Positions 7,541 through 16,900 of a DNA stretch of 33,178 nucleotides are shown in pieces. Below the pieces are notes generated by a model, which searched no databases, had not been told where the DNA came from, and was given only the letters and a program-made list of their open reading frames with translations. The position numbers and the translations under genes are program-made. Positions within the stretch are counted from its first letter, which is position 1; every line of letters starts with the position of its first letter. The DNA comes from SZAS-103 sp038234715 (lineage in GTDB: Bacteria; Pseudomonadota; Gammaproteobacteria; Xanthomonadales; Xanthomonadaceae), in the NCBI GenBank assembly GCA_038234715.1, contig JBBQTD010000033.1, positions 1-33,178 of the forward strand, written 5' to 3'.

Positions 7541-8644
7541 ATGAAAAACCTGCGAGCTTTTGGGGTCGCGCTCCTCGCTGTTGTCCTGCCAGGCTGTATC
7601 TTCGCGCCCGGCCAGCAAATGAACACACGGGATTTTTCGCGCAGCGGAACCGTAGAAAACAGTCGCTATAGCCTGGTCCCGATCACAGGCAAGGAAATCG
7701 CGATGGAGAAGGCGGCGGCAGTCGCGCCTGCGATCCCTCGCGGGCTGCTGGACTACAGGCCCGAACCTTATCGCATCGGCGTCGGCGACGCGCTTTACAT
7801 CACGGTATGGGATCACACGGAGCTGACTTCGCCCGCCGGTCCCCAACAACAGGCCAGTGCCAATGGTCGCCTGATCAGGGCCGATGGGACCTTGTTCTAT
7901 CCGTATGCCGGCATCATCAAGGCCGGGGGATTGACGGTAGAGGAGCTGCGCGAGGAGCTTTCGAACAAGCTGACGAAGTACGTCGAAAAACCACAGGTGG
8001 ATGTCAGTGTCATTTCCTACGGAGTGCAGCGCGTCACCCTGCGTGGTGCGTTCGTGAAGGCTGATCCACAGCCGCTGACCGTGGCGCCCCTGAGCCTTGC
8101 CCAATCCATCGGTATGGCTGGAGTGGACCCAGTCAACGCTGACCTTTCGAACCTGACGCTGACGCGGGATGGACACGAGTACCACCTGGATCTCGATGCG
8201 CTCAGCCATGTTCCCCATGGGCTCGACGACATCTGGTTGAGGGCGGGCGATCAGATTTTCCTCCCATACAACGACCGCAAGGAAGTGTATGTGCTCGGTG
8301 AGGTCGTCAAGCCTCTCGCAATTCCGTTCAAGACCAGCTCGCTGACCCTGACCCAGGTGTTGGGTCGTGCAAGTGGACTCAGCCAGCTCACTTCGAAGGG
8401 TCGCGCGGTCTACGTCATTCGCGGCGTTGAGGACATGGAGAAAGAGCCGGCCACGATCTACCAGCTGAATGCCCAGTCTCCAGCGGCTTTTGCGCTGGCC
8501 TCGGAATTCGCGATTCGTCCGGGCGACGTGGTCTTTGTCGGTGCAGCCGATGTCACACGTTGGAGCCGGTTCCTCGGTCAGCTGTTGCCCCTTGGCGGCC
8601 TGATCCAGAATGCCGCAGTCGCCAAGAATGACTTCGGTCTATAA
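7541..8644 (+). CDS. Wza/GfcE-type outer-membrane polysaccharide export lipoprotein
   Basis: A 367-residue lipoprotein with lipobox LPGC (Cys19). The polysaccharide-export domain begins near residue 70 (YRIGVGDALYITVWDH) and is followed by SLBB (soluble ligand-binding beta-grasp) repeats (RVTLRGAFVKA; EVYVLGEVVKPLAI). The end (VTRWSRFLGQLLPL) fits the amphipathic helix that in Wza forms the outer-membrane pore. Length is close to Wza (379). I chose ATG 7541, with GAAGG about ten bases upstream and a normal signal peptide; an in-frame GTG at 7496 would add 15 residues. In the E. coli gfc operon the Wza homologue GfcE is encoded after GfcABCD, whereas here it comes before GfcB. It should form the exit channel for a capsule or exopolysaccharide. 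The next gene overlaps its last codons. Confidence 0.9.
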   Translation: MKNLRAFGVALLAVVLPGCIFAPGQQMNTRDFSRSGTVENSRYSLVPITGKEIAMEKAAAVAPAIPRGLLDYRPEPYRIGVGDALYITVWDHTELTSPAGPQQQASANGRLIRADGTLFYPYAGIIKAGGLTVEELREELSNKLTKYVEKPQVDVSVISYGVQRVTLRGAFVKADPQPLTVAPLSLAQSIGMAGVDPVNADLSNLTLTRDGHEYHLDLDALSHVPHGLDDIWLRAGDQIFLPYNDRKEVYVLGEVVKPLAIPFKTSSLTLTQVLGRASGLSQLTSKGRAVYVIRGVEDMEKEPATIYQLNAQSPAAFALASEFAIRPGDVVFVGAADVTRWSRFLGQLLPLGGLIQNAAVAKNDFGL

Positions 8645-9332
8645 GGCTTTTCCTGGCGTTTTCGCCGGGAGATTGGCGCGGGTGGGACATCTGGGCTGGT
8701 TCGCGACCGTGGCGCTCCTAGTCGGGTGTTCGTCGTCCTACCGCCAAGGCATCGATACTGTTCGGCTGGCCATTCACAGCCATCGACGCGTGGACCCCAC
8801 ACCGGCAGAGGTAGCGGCAAAGCCGTTCTTCCAGCTTCAGGCAACATCGCCTGAAGGCCGGGCCATACTAATCCTGGGCGGCGTCGATGGTGGGCTGCAG
8901 GGTTGGTACGCCAAGGAAGGTCAAGCCATTTTCCTCGATCACGGGGTCGTGGCCAGGACCATCGGCCTGAAGCAGAACCTCGACGACACGCATTGGCTGT
9001 CCGGGAACCCATTTGCCCAGGGTCTTCACAACCTGCATTCGCGGGTCGAGGGTGTGCGTGTAGTGGATTGGTCACCAGGCTATCGCTATGGCGTGACCAT
9101 GCAGATTCGCCTTGTTCCCGCAGGCACCGAGGACGTGCTGATCCTGGGGACGAATCACCATCTGCTGCGCGTTGACGAGCATGTCTCGGCACCGTCGGCC
9201 GGCTTCGCCGCCGAGAACCACTACTGGATCGATCCCGCGGATGGGTTCGTCTGGAAAAGCCACCAGGTGGTCGCGCCAGGCTTGCCGCTGGACCTCGTCG
9301 AATTGCGTCCGTACCGGAACCCGACCCCATGA
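8628..9332 (+). CDS. GfcB/YjbF-like outer-membrane lipoprotein
   Basis: A 234-residue protein with a long signal peptide and lipobox LVGC (Cys34, followed by SSS). The body matches the YjbF/GfcB lipoprotein family in length and features (WLSGNPF, then a region ending NHYWIDPADGFVWKSHQ). Function in the family is unproven, but its members are encoded with group 4 capsule or Yjb exopolysaccharide genes and are thought to help secretion at the outer membrane. ATG 8628 is chosen to give a plausible signal peptide; ATG 8610 is also in frame. Either start lies inside the end of the Wza-type gene, and the stop overlaps the start of the next gene as ATGA, so the genes are probably translationally coupled. 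Confidence 0.78.
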   Translation: MTSVYKAFPGVFAGRLARVGHLGWFATVALLVGCSSSYRQGIDTVRLAIHSHRRVDPTPAEVAAKPFFQLQATSPEGRAILILGGVDGGLQGWYAKEGQAIFLDHGVVARTIGLKQNLDDTHWLSGNPFAQGLHNLHSRVEGVRVVDWSPGYRYGVTMQIRLVPAGTEDVLILGTNHHLLRVDEHVSAPSAGFAAENHYWIDPADGFVWKSHQVVAPGLPLDLVELRPYRNPTP

Positions 9333-10117
9333 GGCGCGGTCTTGCATGGATCTTCGCGCTCGGGTTTGCGGCGAACGAAGTTCACGCGCAGGCGATCATC
9401 CAGGCGACGGCATTGGGCGAAGTGGACCATCCCGGCGGCATGGTTTTTGAAGGCAAGCCGCGACTCGCTGATCTGGTAAAGGCGGCGCAAGTCAAGCGCG
9501 ATGCCTATGTGCTGGGAGCTGCATGGCTTCGCCCGTCGTTGCAGGCTCCGCAGAAGCGTTTGAAGGCGGGCTTGGCTTACCAGTTGGGGCTAGTCGCCCA
9601 CCATGCGATGGCCGTTGGAAAAGAGCCTCTGGCGATCCTGGCGCGCCGGAATCGCGACTGGATCAGCGCGATGCCGGTGACCGGTCGCAAGATGGTGCCA
9701 ACGCTGGAGCCGCACTCCTTGCAGGTCAGTGCGCCCGACAATCTGCCGATCAGGGACCGCGATCAACTGTATTACCCGAGCCGGCCAAATACAGTGACAG
9801 TGGTTGGAGCAGTGGAGCAGATGTGCGATTTGCCGCACGCGCAAATCCAGGACGCACGGCTGTACCTGGCGCAGTGCGAGCGATCGCAGTATGCCGATAC
9901 CGATTACGTGTACGTCATCGAGCCCGACGGCAAAGTCGCCGAGCATGGGGTCGCGCTTTGGAACCGCAGCCCCCCGATGCCAGTTGCCCCGGGAACAGTG
10001 TTGTACGTGCCGTTCGGCCGCAGGGCGACCCTGCACGTAGTGGACAGCGCGTTTGATCGCGACATGGCGGACTTCATCGCTACCCAGATGCTGGCTGGAC
10101 CAGGGATGAAGCCATGA
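9329..10117 (+). CDS. GfcC/YjbG-like periplasmic capsule protein
   Basis: A 262-residue secreted protein with a signal peptide (cleavage near VHA/QAI, residue 20). The rest resembles GfcC: a first beta-grasp region containing RLADLVKAAQ and AYVLGAAWLR, a helical part, then a second region starting NTVTVVGAVEQ and a C-terminal amphipathic stretch. E. coli GfcC is 248 residues long and has two beta-grasp domains like those of Wza, but no membrane anchor. It starts at the ATGA that ends the GfcB-like gene and itself ends in an ATGA shared with the GfcD-like gene, so stoichiometric coexpression is likely. It probably interacts with the export machinery in the periplasm. Confidence 0.75.
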   Translation: MRRGLAWIFALGFAANEVHAQAIIQATALGEVDHPGGMVFEGKPRLADLVKAAQVKRDAYVLGAAWLRPSLQAPQKRLKAGLAYQLGLVAHHAMAVGKEPLAILARRNRDWISAMPVTGRKMVPTLEPHSLQVSAPDNLPIRDRDQLYYPSRPNTVTVVGAVEQMCDLPHAQIQDARLYLAQCERSQYADTDYVYVIEPDGKVAEHGVALWNRSPPMPVAPGTVLYVPFGRRATLHVVDSAFDRDMADFIATQMLAGPGMKP

Positions 10118-12372
10118 GCTTCTCCGGCGATCTGCGGATCATCGCGAGCGCTAGCCAGCGTGCACGCACGCTGGCCAGTGGCGCGCAAACGCGCCCGCGT
10201 CGTTTCGCGGCGCGAGCGCGAATGCTGTGCGCCTTGGCACCGCTTGCGTGGTGCATCGCGGGCGCACTGCACGCGCAACAGGTTGAAGGGGCACCGGGTT
10301 ACACGCAGAGCGACTTCGGCGGCGTCGGCCTGATGCAGACGCCGACCGCCCGCATGGCCGACGAAGGCGAAGTCAGCTTCACGACGGCCCGGGTAATCCC
10401 GTATACGTATCTCAACGTGTCCGCACAACCTGTCCCGTGGTTCGAGGGCACGTTCCGCTACACCGACGTGAGCAATCGGCTCTACGGCCCTGGCGGCATA
10501 CCTGATCCGAATGCGCGTGGGCAAAGCTTCAAGGACAAATCCATCGATGTGAAGGTGCGCCTTCTCAGCGAAACGCACTATCTCCCGACCATCGCGGTGG
10601 GCATCCGCGATCTCGCCGGTACCGGATTGTTTTCCAGCGAATATTTCGTCGCGAGCAAGCGCGCAGGCCCGTTCGATTTCAGCGTGGGCCTGGCGTGGGG
10701 CTATATCGGTGGAAGGCGCAACCTCCCCAATCCCTTCGGCTGGATCGACAGCAACTTCAATGTGCGCCCGGAACTCAGGTCATCCTCGGTCAGCGGAACC
10801 TATACGGCCGCAAAATATTTTCATGGGCCGACTGCGCTCTTTGGTGGTGTGGAGTACCAGACACCGCTGAAATGGCTGCGCCTGAAAGCCGAACTCGATG
10901 GCAACAACTACCAGCACGAACCATTGAACAACAACCAGCCCGACCGCTGGCCAATCAACCTGGGTGCGATGTTCCGGGTGAACCACTACGTCGATCTCAC
11001 CATCGGGTACGAGCGCGGTACGACCGCAATGGCCTCGATCGGCATCCACGACAATCTCGCCAAGCAGATCGAGGCAGCGAAGCCTCTCGATCCGCCACCG
11101 GAACCAATCGCCAGCGCCGCTGCGGTTGATCTGCCCGCTAGTGTGCCGCCGCAACCAGTAGCGCCTCTGGCGCAGACCGATTGGGCAGCCGTCAGCCGGA
11201 TCCTGGAAGTGAATGCCGGAATCAAGGTTTCCCGGATCGCGCAACGTCGAACGGAACTGCTGGTCTACGGTGAGCGAAAAAAATATTTCTACGCGCCGCA
11301 GGGACTCGGGCGCGCCGCGCGACTGCTGACCAATCGGCTCGACGGCAGCATCGACTGGATCACAGTCGTGTCGGAAAACAACGGCCTGCCGATCGTCGAG
11401 TTCAGCGTGCATCGGCAGAAATTTGTCGCGTTGCTTGCGCACGATATCGAAATGTCCGAATTCAAGCGCAGCGTTGAACTCGATCCGCCTGCCCCACAGC
11501 GCGAAGACGTCCTCTACACGGCCCCGCTGAAAAGGTTGGAACTCGGGCTGTCACCTGGCTTCGCGCAGAGCCTCGGCGGGCCGAACGCGCCGATCCTGTA
11601 TCAGTTTACTGCCGACGGCAGTGCGACTTACCGCTTCCGGCGCGACCTTTGGCTGGATGCGGACGTCGATGTGAACCTGCTCAACAACTACGCAAATTAC
11701 ACATACGATGGGCCCAGCAGGTTGCCGCGCGTGCGCACTGACGTGCGCAAGTATCTGGAAAGCTCAAACGTGGTGATGCCGAACCTGCAGCTGACAGGCG
11801 CCCGCCAGCTCGGAAACGATCTGTACGGTATCGCGTATGCCGGCATGCTTGAAAGCATGTTCGGCGGCGTCGGCGGCGAAGTGCTGTACCGACCGCTTGG
11901 TGAGCGCTGGGCGCTGGGCGTGGATGCGAACTTCGTGCGTCAGCGCGGCTTCAAGCAGGACTTCTCGTTCCGCAAGTACCAGATTGCAACAGGACAGGCC
12001 ACACTTTACATGGACGTCGGATTTGACGGCCTCCACGCTGCGCTAAGCGCAGGTCGGTACCTTGCGGGCGACTGGGGCACGACAATCGACGTCTCCCGCC
12101 AGTTCGACAACGGCGCGCGCATGGGGGCGTATGCCACGCTTACCACCGCTGGCAGAAGCTACGGCGAAGGCAGTTTCGACAAGGGAATCTATCTGTCCAT
12201 TCCGTTCGACCTGTTCCTGCCATGGTCAAAGAACAAGCTTTCGACATTCCTTTACCAACCGCTGTTGCGCGACGGTGGCGCGCGCCTGAACAAGAGTTAC
12301 CACCTGTACGAAATGACCAGTGATCGCGACAGCGACCTGTTCTACGAGAATTTCGACAAGATCAAGGACTGA
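10114..12372 (+). CDS. GfcD/YjbH-like outer-membrane beta-barrel protein
   Basis: A 752-residue YjbH-family protein. After an unusually long N-region with many arginines comes a signal peptide core (about residues 37-56, ending LHA/QQ) and then the family start (GFGGVGLMQTPTAR-like: GGVGLMQTPTARMADEGE). The body is rich in alternating beta strands with aromatic residues, as expected of a double barrel, with a Pro-rich linker at about residues 330-350 before a periplasmic-type domain. YjbH/GfcD is the large outer-membrane component in these clusters and is thought to act in polymer secretion. The start overlaps the GfcC-like stop; ATG 10222 would give a shorter, more ordinary signal peptide. 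It is the last gene of the operon and a probable terminator follows. Confidence 0.82.
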   Translation: MSFSGDLRIIASASQRARTLASGAQTRPRRFAARARMLCALAPLAWCIAGALHAQQVEGAPGYTQSDFGGVGLMQTPTARMADEGEVSFTTARVIPYTYLNVSAQPVPWFEGTFRYTDVSNRLYGPGGIPDPNARGQSFKDKSIDVKVRLLSETHYLPTIAVGIRDLAGTGLFSSEYFVASKRAGPFDFSVGLAWGYIGGRRNLPNPFGWIDSNFNVRPELRSSSVSGTYTAAKYFHGPTALFGGVEYQTPLKWLRLKAELDGNNYQHEPLNNNQPDRWPINLGAMFRVNHYVDLTIGYERGTTAMASIGIHDNLAKQIEAAKPLDPPPEPIASAAAVDLPASVPPQPVAPLAQTDWAAVSRILEVNAGIKVSRIAQRRTELLVYGERKKYFYAPQGLGRAARLLTNRLDGSIDWITVVSENNGLPIVEFSVHRQKFVALLAHDIEMSEFKRSVELDPPAPQREDVLYTAPLKRLELGLSPGFAQSLGGPNAPILYQFTADGSATYRFRRDLWLDADVDVNLLNNYANYTYDGPSRLPRVRTDVRKYLESSNVVMPNLQLTGARQLGNDLYGIAYAGMLESMFGGVGGEVLYRPLGERWALGVDANFVRQRGFKQDFSFRKYQIATGQATLYMDVGFDGLHAALSAGRYLAGDWGTTIDVSRQFDNGARMGAYATLTTAGRSYGEGSFDKGIYLSIPFDLFLPWSKNKLSTFLYQPLLRDGGARLNKSYHLYEMTSDRDSDLFYENFDKIKD

Positions 12373-12377
12373 AGCCT

Positions 12378-12425
12378 GCCGACATTGCCCTGCGGCATCG
12401 CGATACACGTCGGCGACGCATTTTT
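12378..12425 (+). terminator. Probable terminator after the gfcD-like gene
   Basis: GCCGAC (12378-12383) pairs with GTCGGC (12409-12414), enclosing a small inner stem TGCC/GGCA (12386-12389 with 12394-12397). A run of five T follows at 12421-12425 after GACGCA. The structure begins six bases after the stop and would end the capsule-type operon. The gap between stem and T run makes it imperfect. Confidence 0.4.
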
Positions 12426-12440
12426 GACCTTTGGATTGCC

Positions 12441-12620
12441 ACGTTTCACCTTGGCAATGCACTTTTTCAACGTTGAAACGTCGCGATCCGGCTTTGCGAC
12501 CGAGTTTTCCAACGTTGAAATGCCGCGATCCATGGTTGCGACGGAAATTTCAAGGTTGAAATGGCGCGATCCAGGGTCGCGCCGGAATTTTTCAAGGTTG
12601 GAATGTCGCGATCCGTAGCC
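12441..12620. repeat. Palindrome-rich 42-bp tandem array (array 1)
   Basis: At least four imperfect units of 41-42 bp; the GTTGAA/GTTGGA core recurs at about 12471, 12513, 12554 and 12596. Each unit pairs a near-palindrome (perfect as TTTCAACGTTGAAA at 12465-12478) with a (T/C/G)CGCGATCC segment (TCGCGA at 12481-12486). A subperiod of 21 bp is visible. On the minus strand the array is open and encodes heptads such as STLENSV, AKPDRDV, STLKKCI, but there is no convincing start or ribosome binding site. It lies between the capsule operon terminator and array 2. It could be a protein-binding array or a decayed coiled-coil coding repeat. Confidence 0.75.
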
Positions 12621-12699
12621 GACGGCGGCTCCATTATCAACTCCGAGTACCCGAATGAAATTGGGGTAAGACCTCCCGAAATCCTTCAAGCCGCTCTAG

Positions 12700-13077
12700 A
12701 CCGACATCACGACGGCCCTCACCGACTTGAAGCATTTCACGACCGACATCACGACGGCCTTCAGCGACTTGAAGGATTTCACGACCGCCTTCACAACAGC
12801 CTTCACCGGCGTGAAGGATTTCTCGACCGGCATCACGACGGCCTTCACCGACTTGAAGGATTTCAGGACCGACGTCACGACGGCCTTCACCGACTTGAAG
12901 GATTTCACGACCGACATCACGACGGTCTTCACCGACGTGAAGGATTTCTCGACCCACATCACGACGGTCTTCACCGACGTGAAGGATTTCTCGACCGACT
13001 TCAAGCCCGCTCGGGTCGGCGTGACGGAGGCGGTCGCCGACTTCAAGCCGGGCATAGCCGACTGGAAGGGAATCTCG
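12700..13077. repeat. 21/42-bp tandem array encoding coiled-coil-like heptads (array 2)
   Basis: Eighteen consecutive 21-bp units run without a gap from 12700 to 13077, alternating two types that begin ACCGACATCACG and ACCGACTTGAAG, so the full repeat is 42 bp. The last four units are diverged. In the plus frame they give heptads such as TDITTAF and TDLKDFT with hydrophobic residues at 3-4 spacing. On the minus strand another frame gives SVEKSFT/SVKTVVM. All frames are open because the unit is a multiple of three without stops, so openness is not evidence of a gene. A TAG at 12697-12699 stands directly before the plus frame, whose first possible start is TTG 12727 without a ribosome binding site. 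An IS3 remnant follows. Confidence 0.85.
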
Positions 13078-13191
13078 GCTGTTTGGCGAGAGGGCAGGGG
13101 GGCTTGGAGAGATGGCGGGGCGAGAGGCCGAGGAGATCGTCGGAGAGTGGGGCGATTGCGGTGGCGATCGAGCATTCAGGCAGGAGGGAAC

Positions 13192-13825
13192 GAGAATCGC
13201 CGCAAGCACGTGGCCACACTGATGCGGAAGATGGGCATCGAGGCGCTGTATCGCAAGCCGAACCTGAGCCGGAAGAATGCCCGTCACAAGATCTATCCGT
13301 ACCTGCTGCGCCGCCTGCAGATCGATCGGACCAACCAGGTCTGGGCCATGGATATCACCTACATCCCGATGGCCAAGGGCTTCGTGTATCTGGCTGCGGT
13401 GCTGGACTGGCACAGCCGCCGCGTGCTGTCCTGGCGGGTATCGATCACGATGCACACCGACTTCTGCATCGAGGCGGTCGAGGAAGCCATCGCGCGTTAC
13501 GGCAAGCCGGAGATCTTCAACACCGATCAGGGTAGCCAGTTCACCAGCGAGGAGTTCATCGGCCTGCTCAAGGACAACGGCATCGCGATCAGCATGGACG
13601 GCAAAGGTTGCTGGCGCGACAACGTGTTCGTTGAGCGGCTCTGGAAATCGGTCAAGTACGAGGAGGTCTATCTGCACGCCTACGACTCGGTCTCGCATGC
13701 ACGCAACGCGCTCAAGCGTTACTTTCGAGTGCTACAACGCAAAGCGGCCGCACAGCTCGCTTGATCGATTGACGCCCGACCAGGTCTACTTCAACCAACC
13801 GCTGCCGATGCCCATGGCAGCTTGA
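13192..13825 (+). pseudogene. IS3-family transposase (OrfB) remnant, 5'-truncated and frameshifted
   Basis: The sequence from about 13192 encodes the second half of an IS3-family (IS407/IS150-type) integrase: a MRKMGIEALYRK region, then VWAMDITYIPM (first Asp), FNTDQGSQFTS (second Asp) and NVFVERLWKSVKYEEV (Glu), that is, a complete DDE set. The OrfA part and the first part of OrfB are missing. Near 13723-13725 one extra T (TTT for TT) shifts the frame: the first frame ends at 13764, while the proper end (ECYNAKRPHSSLDRLTPDQVYFN) continues in another frame to 13825. Bases after it (to about 13890, including GCGGGGCCAGCTCT) resemble the right end of such elements. It is inactive. The left break adjoins array 2 and the right end lies just before the stop of dnaE. 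Confidence 0.9.
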
Positions 13826-13938
13826 TACCGCAGGGAATCCACTTATCGGAATGGGCTAGGCTGTACAGAGAAGCGGGGCCAGCTCTTTCACCAAGTTGGT
13901 TCCCCAGGACAGATACTCTTAGATGCGTCGGATATGCG

Positions 13939-16900
13939 TCAACGTGACTCGCTGGACCAGGGACGGTGCAGCTGCAACACGACATCGCTCACCCCGGGCA
14001 GCGCGCGCAAGCGCCCCAGAAGTTGCGGATCGGCCCGCACGGATTGCGTGCCACTGAGATCAAGGGTGCCACGGGCCGCGGCCGTTCGCAGTCGCAAACG
14101 CAATGGAGTTCCGCCAGGCCGGAACTGCGAGAGCACGTGCTCGATCTTTTCGAACGCCCCGTTCTCACGCAGGTCGGCGTCGAACGACAATCGTCGCGCC
14201 TGCTGCGCGCACAACTGCTGGAAGTCCCAGCATTGTTTCGCGCGCAGGCTGAAGCCTCCGCTGTATTCATCTTCGCGCAGGCTGCCATCAATGAGGAGAA
14301 TGCGGCCGCGACCGAGCAGGGCGCCAAACTCCGAGAAGCTTTCGCGGAAGAAGCCGACCTCGATCGATCCGAAGCCATCCTCGAACTGCACGAAGGCCTG
14401 GTTGTCGCCACGCCGGCGGATCAGTCCGACAATTCCAGCAAGCACAACCTGTGTTTCCCCGCGACGATCGCGACCTGCGCGCCAGACGCGGTCGAGATCG
14501 GCAAGCGTGCATCCGGTCAACGCATTGATTTCGACCCGATGCGGGTCCAGCGGATGGCCGGACAGATAGTGGCCAAGGGTTGCATGTTCGCCCGCGAGTT
14601 GCTGTTCGAGCGACCAGTCGTCGGCGTCGGGTAGGGCGATGCGCGATGCCGCCAGCGGACTGCTGGAGGCGCTCTCGCCGAAAAGCGAAACCTGTCCGGC
14701 ATCACGTTCGCGCGCAAGTTGCTCGGTGGCCTTGAGCACTTCAGGCAGTTGCCGCAGCAGGGAAGGTCGGTTTCGCCCGAGCGCGTCGAGCGCTCCTGCC
14801 TGGATCAGCGCTTCGAGCGTGCGCCGGTTCATGCGTGCTGCATTAACGCGCGTGCAGAAATCGAGCAGATTCGTGTAGGTGCCACTGCGCTCGCGTTCGT
14901 GCACGATTGCGTCGCACGCGCCTTCGCCGACGCCTTTCACGGCGCCGAGTCCGTAGCGGATCCGCCGTTCTGGCAGCGCGATGAAGCGATAGCCGGAAGA
15001 ATTCACGTCAGGCGGCAGCACGGTCAGGCCCATCGCCCGCGCGTCGTGCAGGAAGCTCACGATCTTGTCGGTGCTGTCCATGTCCGCCGACAGCGTCGCT
15101 GCCATGAACTCGGCGGGATGGTGCGTCTTGAGCCATGCAGTCTGGTACGCGATCAGCGCATACGCTGCCGAGTGCGACTTGTTGAACCCGTACTCGGCAA
15201 ACTTCTCCATCAGGTCGAAGATCGACGATGCGATGCGCGGGGCGATGCCGTTGGTCGCCGCGCCAGCTTCGAACTTCACGCGCTCCTTGGCCATCTCCTC
15301 GGGCTTCTTCTTGCCCATCGCCCGGCGCAACAGGTCGGCGCCGCCGAGCGAATAGCCGGCCATCACTTGCGCAATCTGCATCACCTGTTCCTGGTACACG
15401 ATCACTCCGTAGGTCGGCTGCAGGATCGGCTCGATCAGCACATGCGGATAACTCACGTCGGCGCCATGGCGGCGCTTGATGAAGTCGTCGACCATCCCCG
15501 AATTCAGCGGGCCGGGACGATACAGCGCAGCCAGTGCGACGAGGTCGTCGAAGCGGTTCGGTGCGAGCTTGCGGATGTAGTCGCGCATGCCGCGCGATTC
15601 GAACTGGAAGACCGCCGTTGTTTCACCGCGCGAAAGCAGGTCGTAGGTCGGCTTGTCGTCGAGCGGCAACGACATGATATCCAGCAGGTGGCCGTCCGCC
15701 TGCCGGCCGATCGCCTTGATCGCCCAATCGATGATTGTCAGCGTGCGCAGCCCGAGGAAGTCGAACTTCACCAAGCCGACTGCTTCGATATCGTCCTTGT
15801 CGAACTGGGTGACCGTCCCCTTGCCGCCCTGTTCGGCAAACAGGGCCGCGAAGTCCGTCAGTGGGCTCGGTGCGATCACCACGCCGCCCGCATGCTTGCC
15901 GGCGTTGCGCGTGAGATCCTCGAGCTTGCGCGCGAGGTCGAGCAGGTCACGCACGTCGTCTTCGGCGCGATAGCGGGCAATCAACTCGGCCGATGCGAGG
16001 TTGCTGTCCTTCTTCGCTTCATCGCTTTCGCCAAGCGCGTCGTCAAGGCTGACACCCAGTGTGTTCGGGATGAGCTTGGCGATTGAATCGACGAACCCGT
16101 ACGGATGCCCGAGCACGCGCCCCGTGTCGCGCACCGCTGCCTTCGCGGCCATCGTGCCGTAAGTGATGATCTGGCTGACGCGGTCGCGGCCGTATTTCTG
16201 CGCGACGTAGTCGATGACCTCGTCGCGGCGCACCATGCAGAAGTCGATGTCGAAGTCCGGCATCGACACGCGTTCAGGATTGAGGAAGCGCTCGAACAGC
16301 AGGTCGTAGCGGATCGGGTCAAGGTCGGTGATGCCCAGCGAGTACGCGACCAGCGAGCCCGCGCCCGAGCCGCGACCGGGGCCGACCGGGATCGTGTTCT
16401 GCTTGGCCCAGTTGATGAAGTCCGCGACGATCAGGAAGTAGCCGGCGAAATCCATTGCGATGATGACGCCGAGTTCTTCGTCGAGCCGGCGCATGTACGC
16501 CGCCGTGTCGAAGCCCTCGGCCGGCGGCAGCTTCGCAAGTCGCGTGATCAGCCCTTCGTGGCTTTGCCGACGCATCCAGCTGTCCAGCGTGTGCTCGGCC
16601 GGCAACGGGAAGACCGGCAGGTAGTTCCTGCCGAACTCGAGTTCGAGGTTGCAGCGTTTCGCGAGTTCGACGCTGTTTTCGAGCGCCTCTGGCAGGTCGG
16701 CGAAAAGCGCGACCATGTCCTCCTCGGACTTCAGGTATTGCTCGGCGCTGTATTCGTGAGGGCGGCGCGGATCGTTCAGCACCATGCCGTTCGCGATGCA
16801 TACGCGTGCCTCGTGCGCATCGAAATCGGCGCGATCGAGGAAACGCACGTCGTTGCTCGCAAGAAGCGGCAAACCGCAAACTCCCGCCAGTTCGATCGCG

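Noticed and set aside
12465..12478. parS-like centromere site (TTTCAACGTTGAAA)
   Set aside because: The usual parS has a CACGTG centre with flanking GTTTC/GAAAC arms; the centre here is AACGTT and no parAB genes are present.
12441..13077. Possible CRISPR array
   Set aside because: The units are contiguous imperfect tandem repeats without unique spacers of constant length, and no cas genes are nearby.
12637..13698. A 353-codon minus-strand open frame across array 2 and the transposase remnant
   Set aside because: It is open only because the 21-bp unit has no stop in that frame, and its other half is antisense to a clear IS3 transposase. There is no family similarity.
14719..16086. Another long plus-strand frame opposite dnaE
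   Set aside because: Same reason: the coding signal is clearly on the minus strand.
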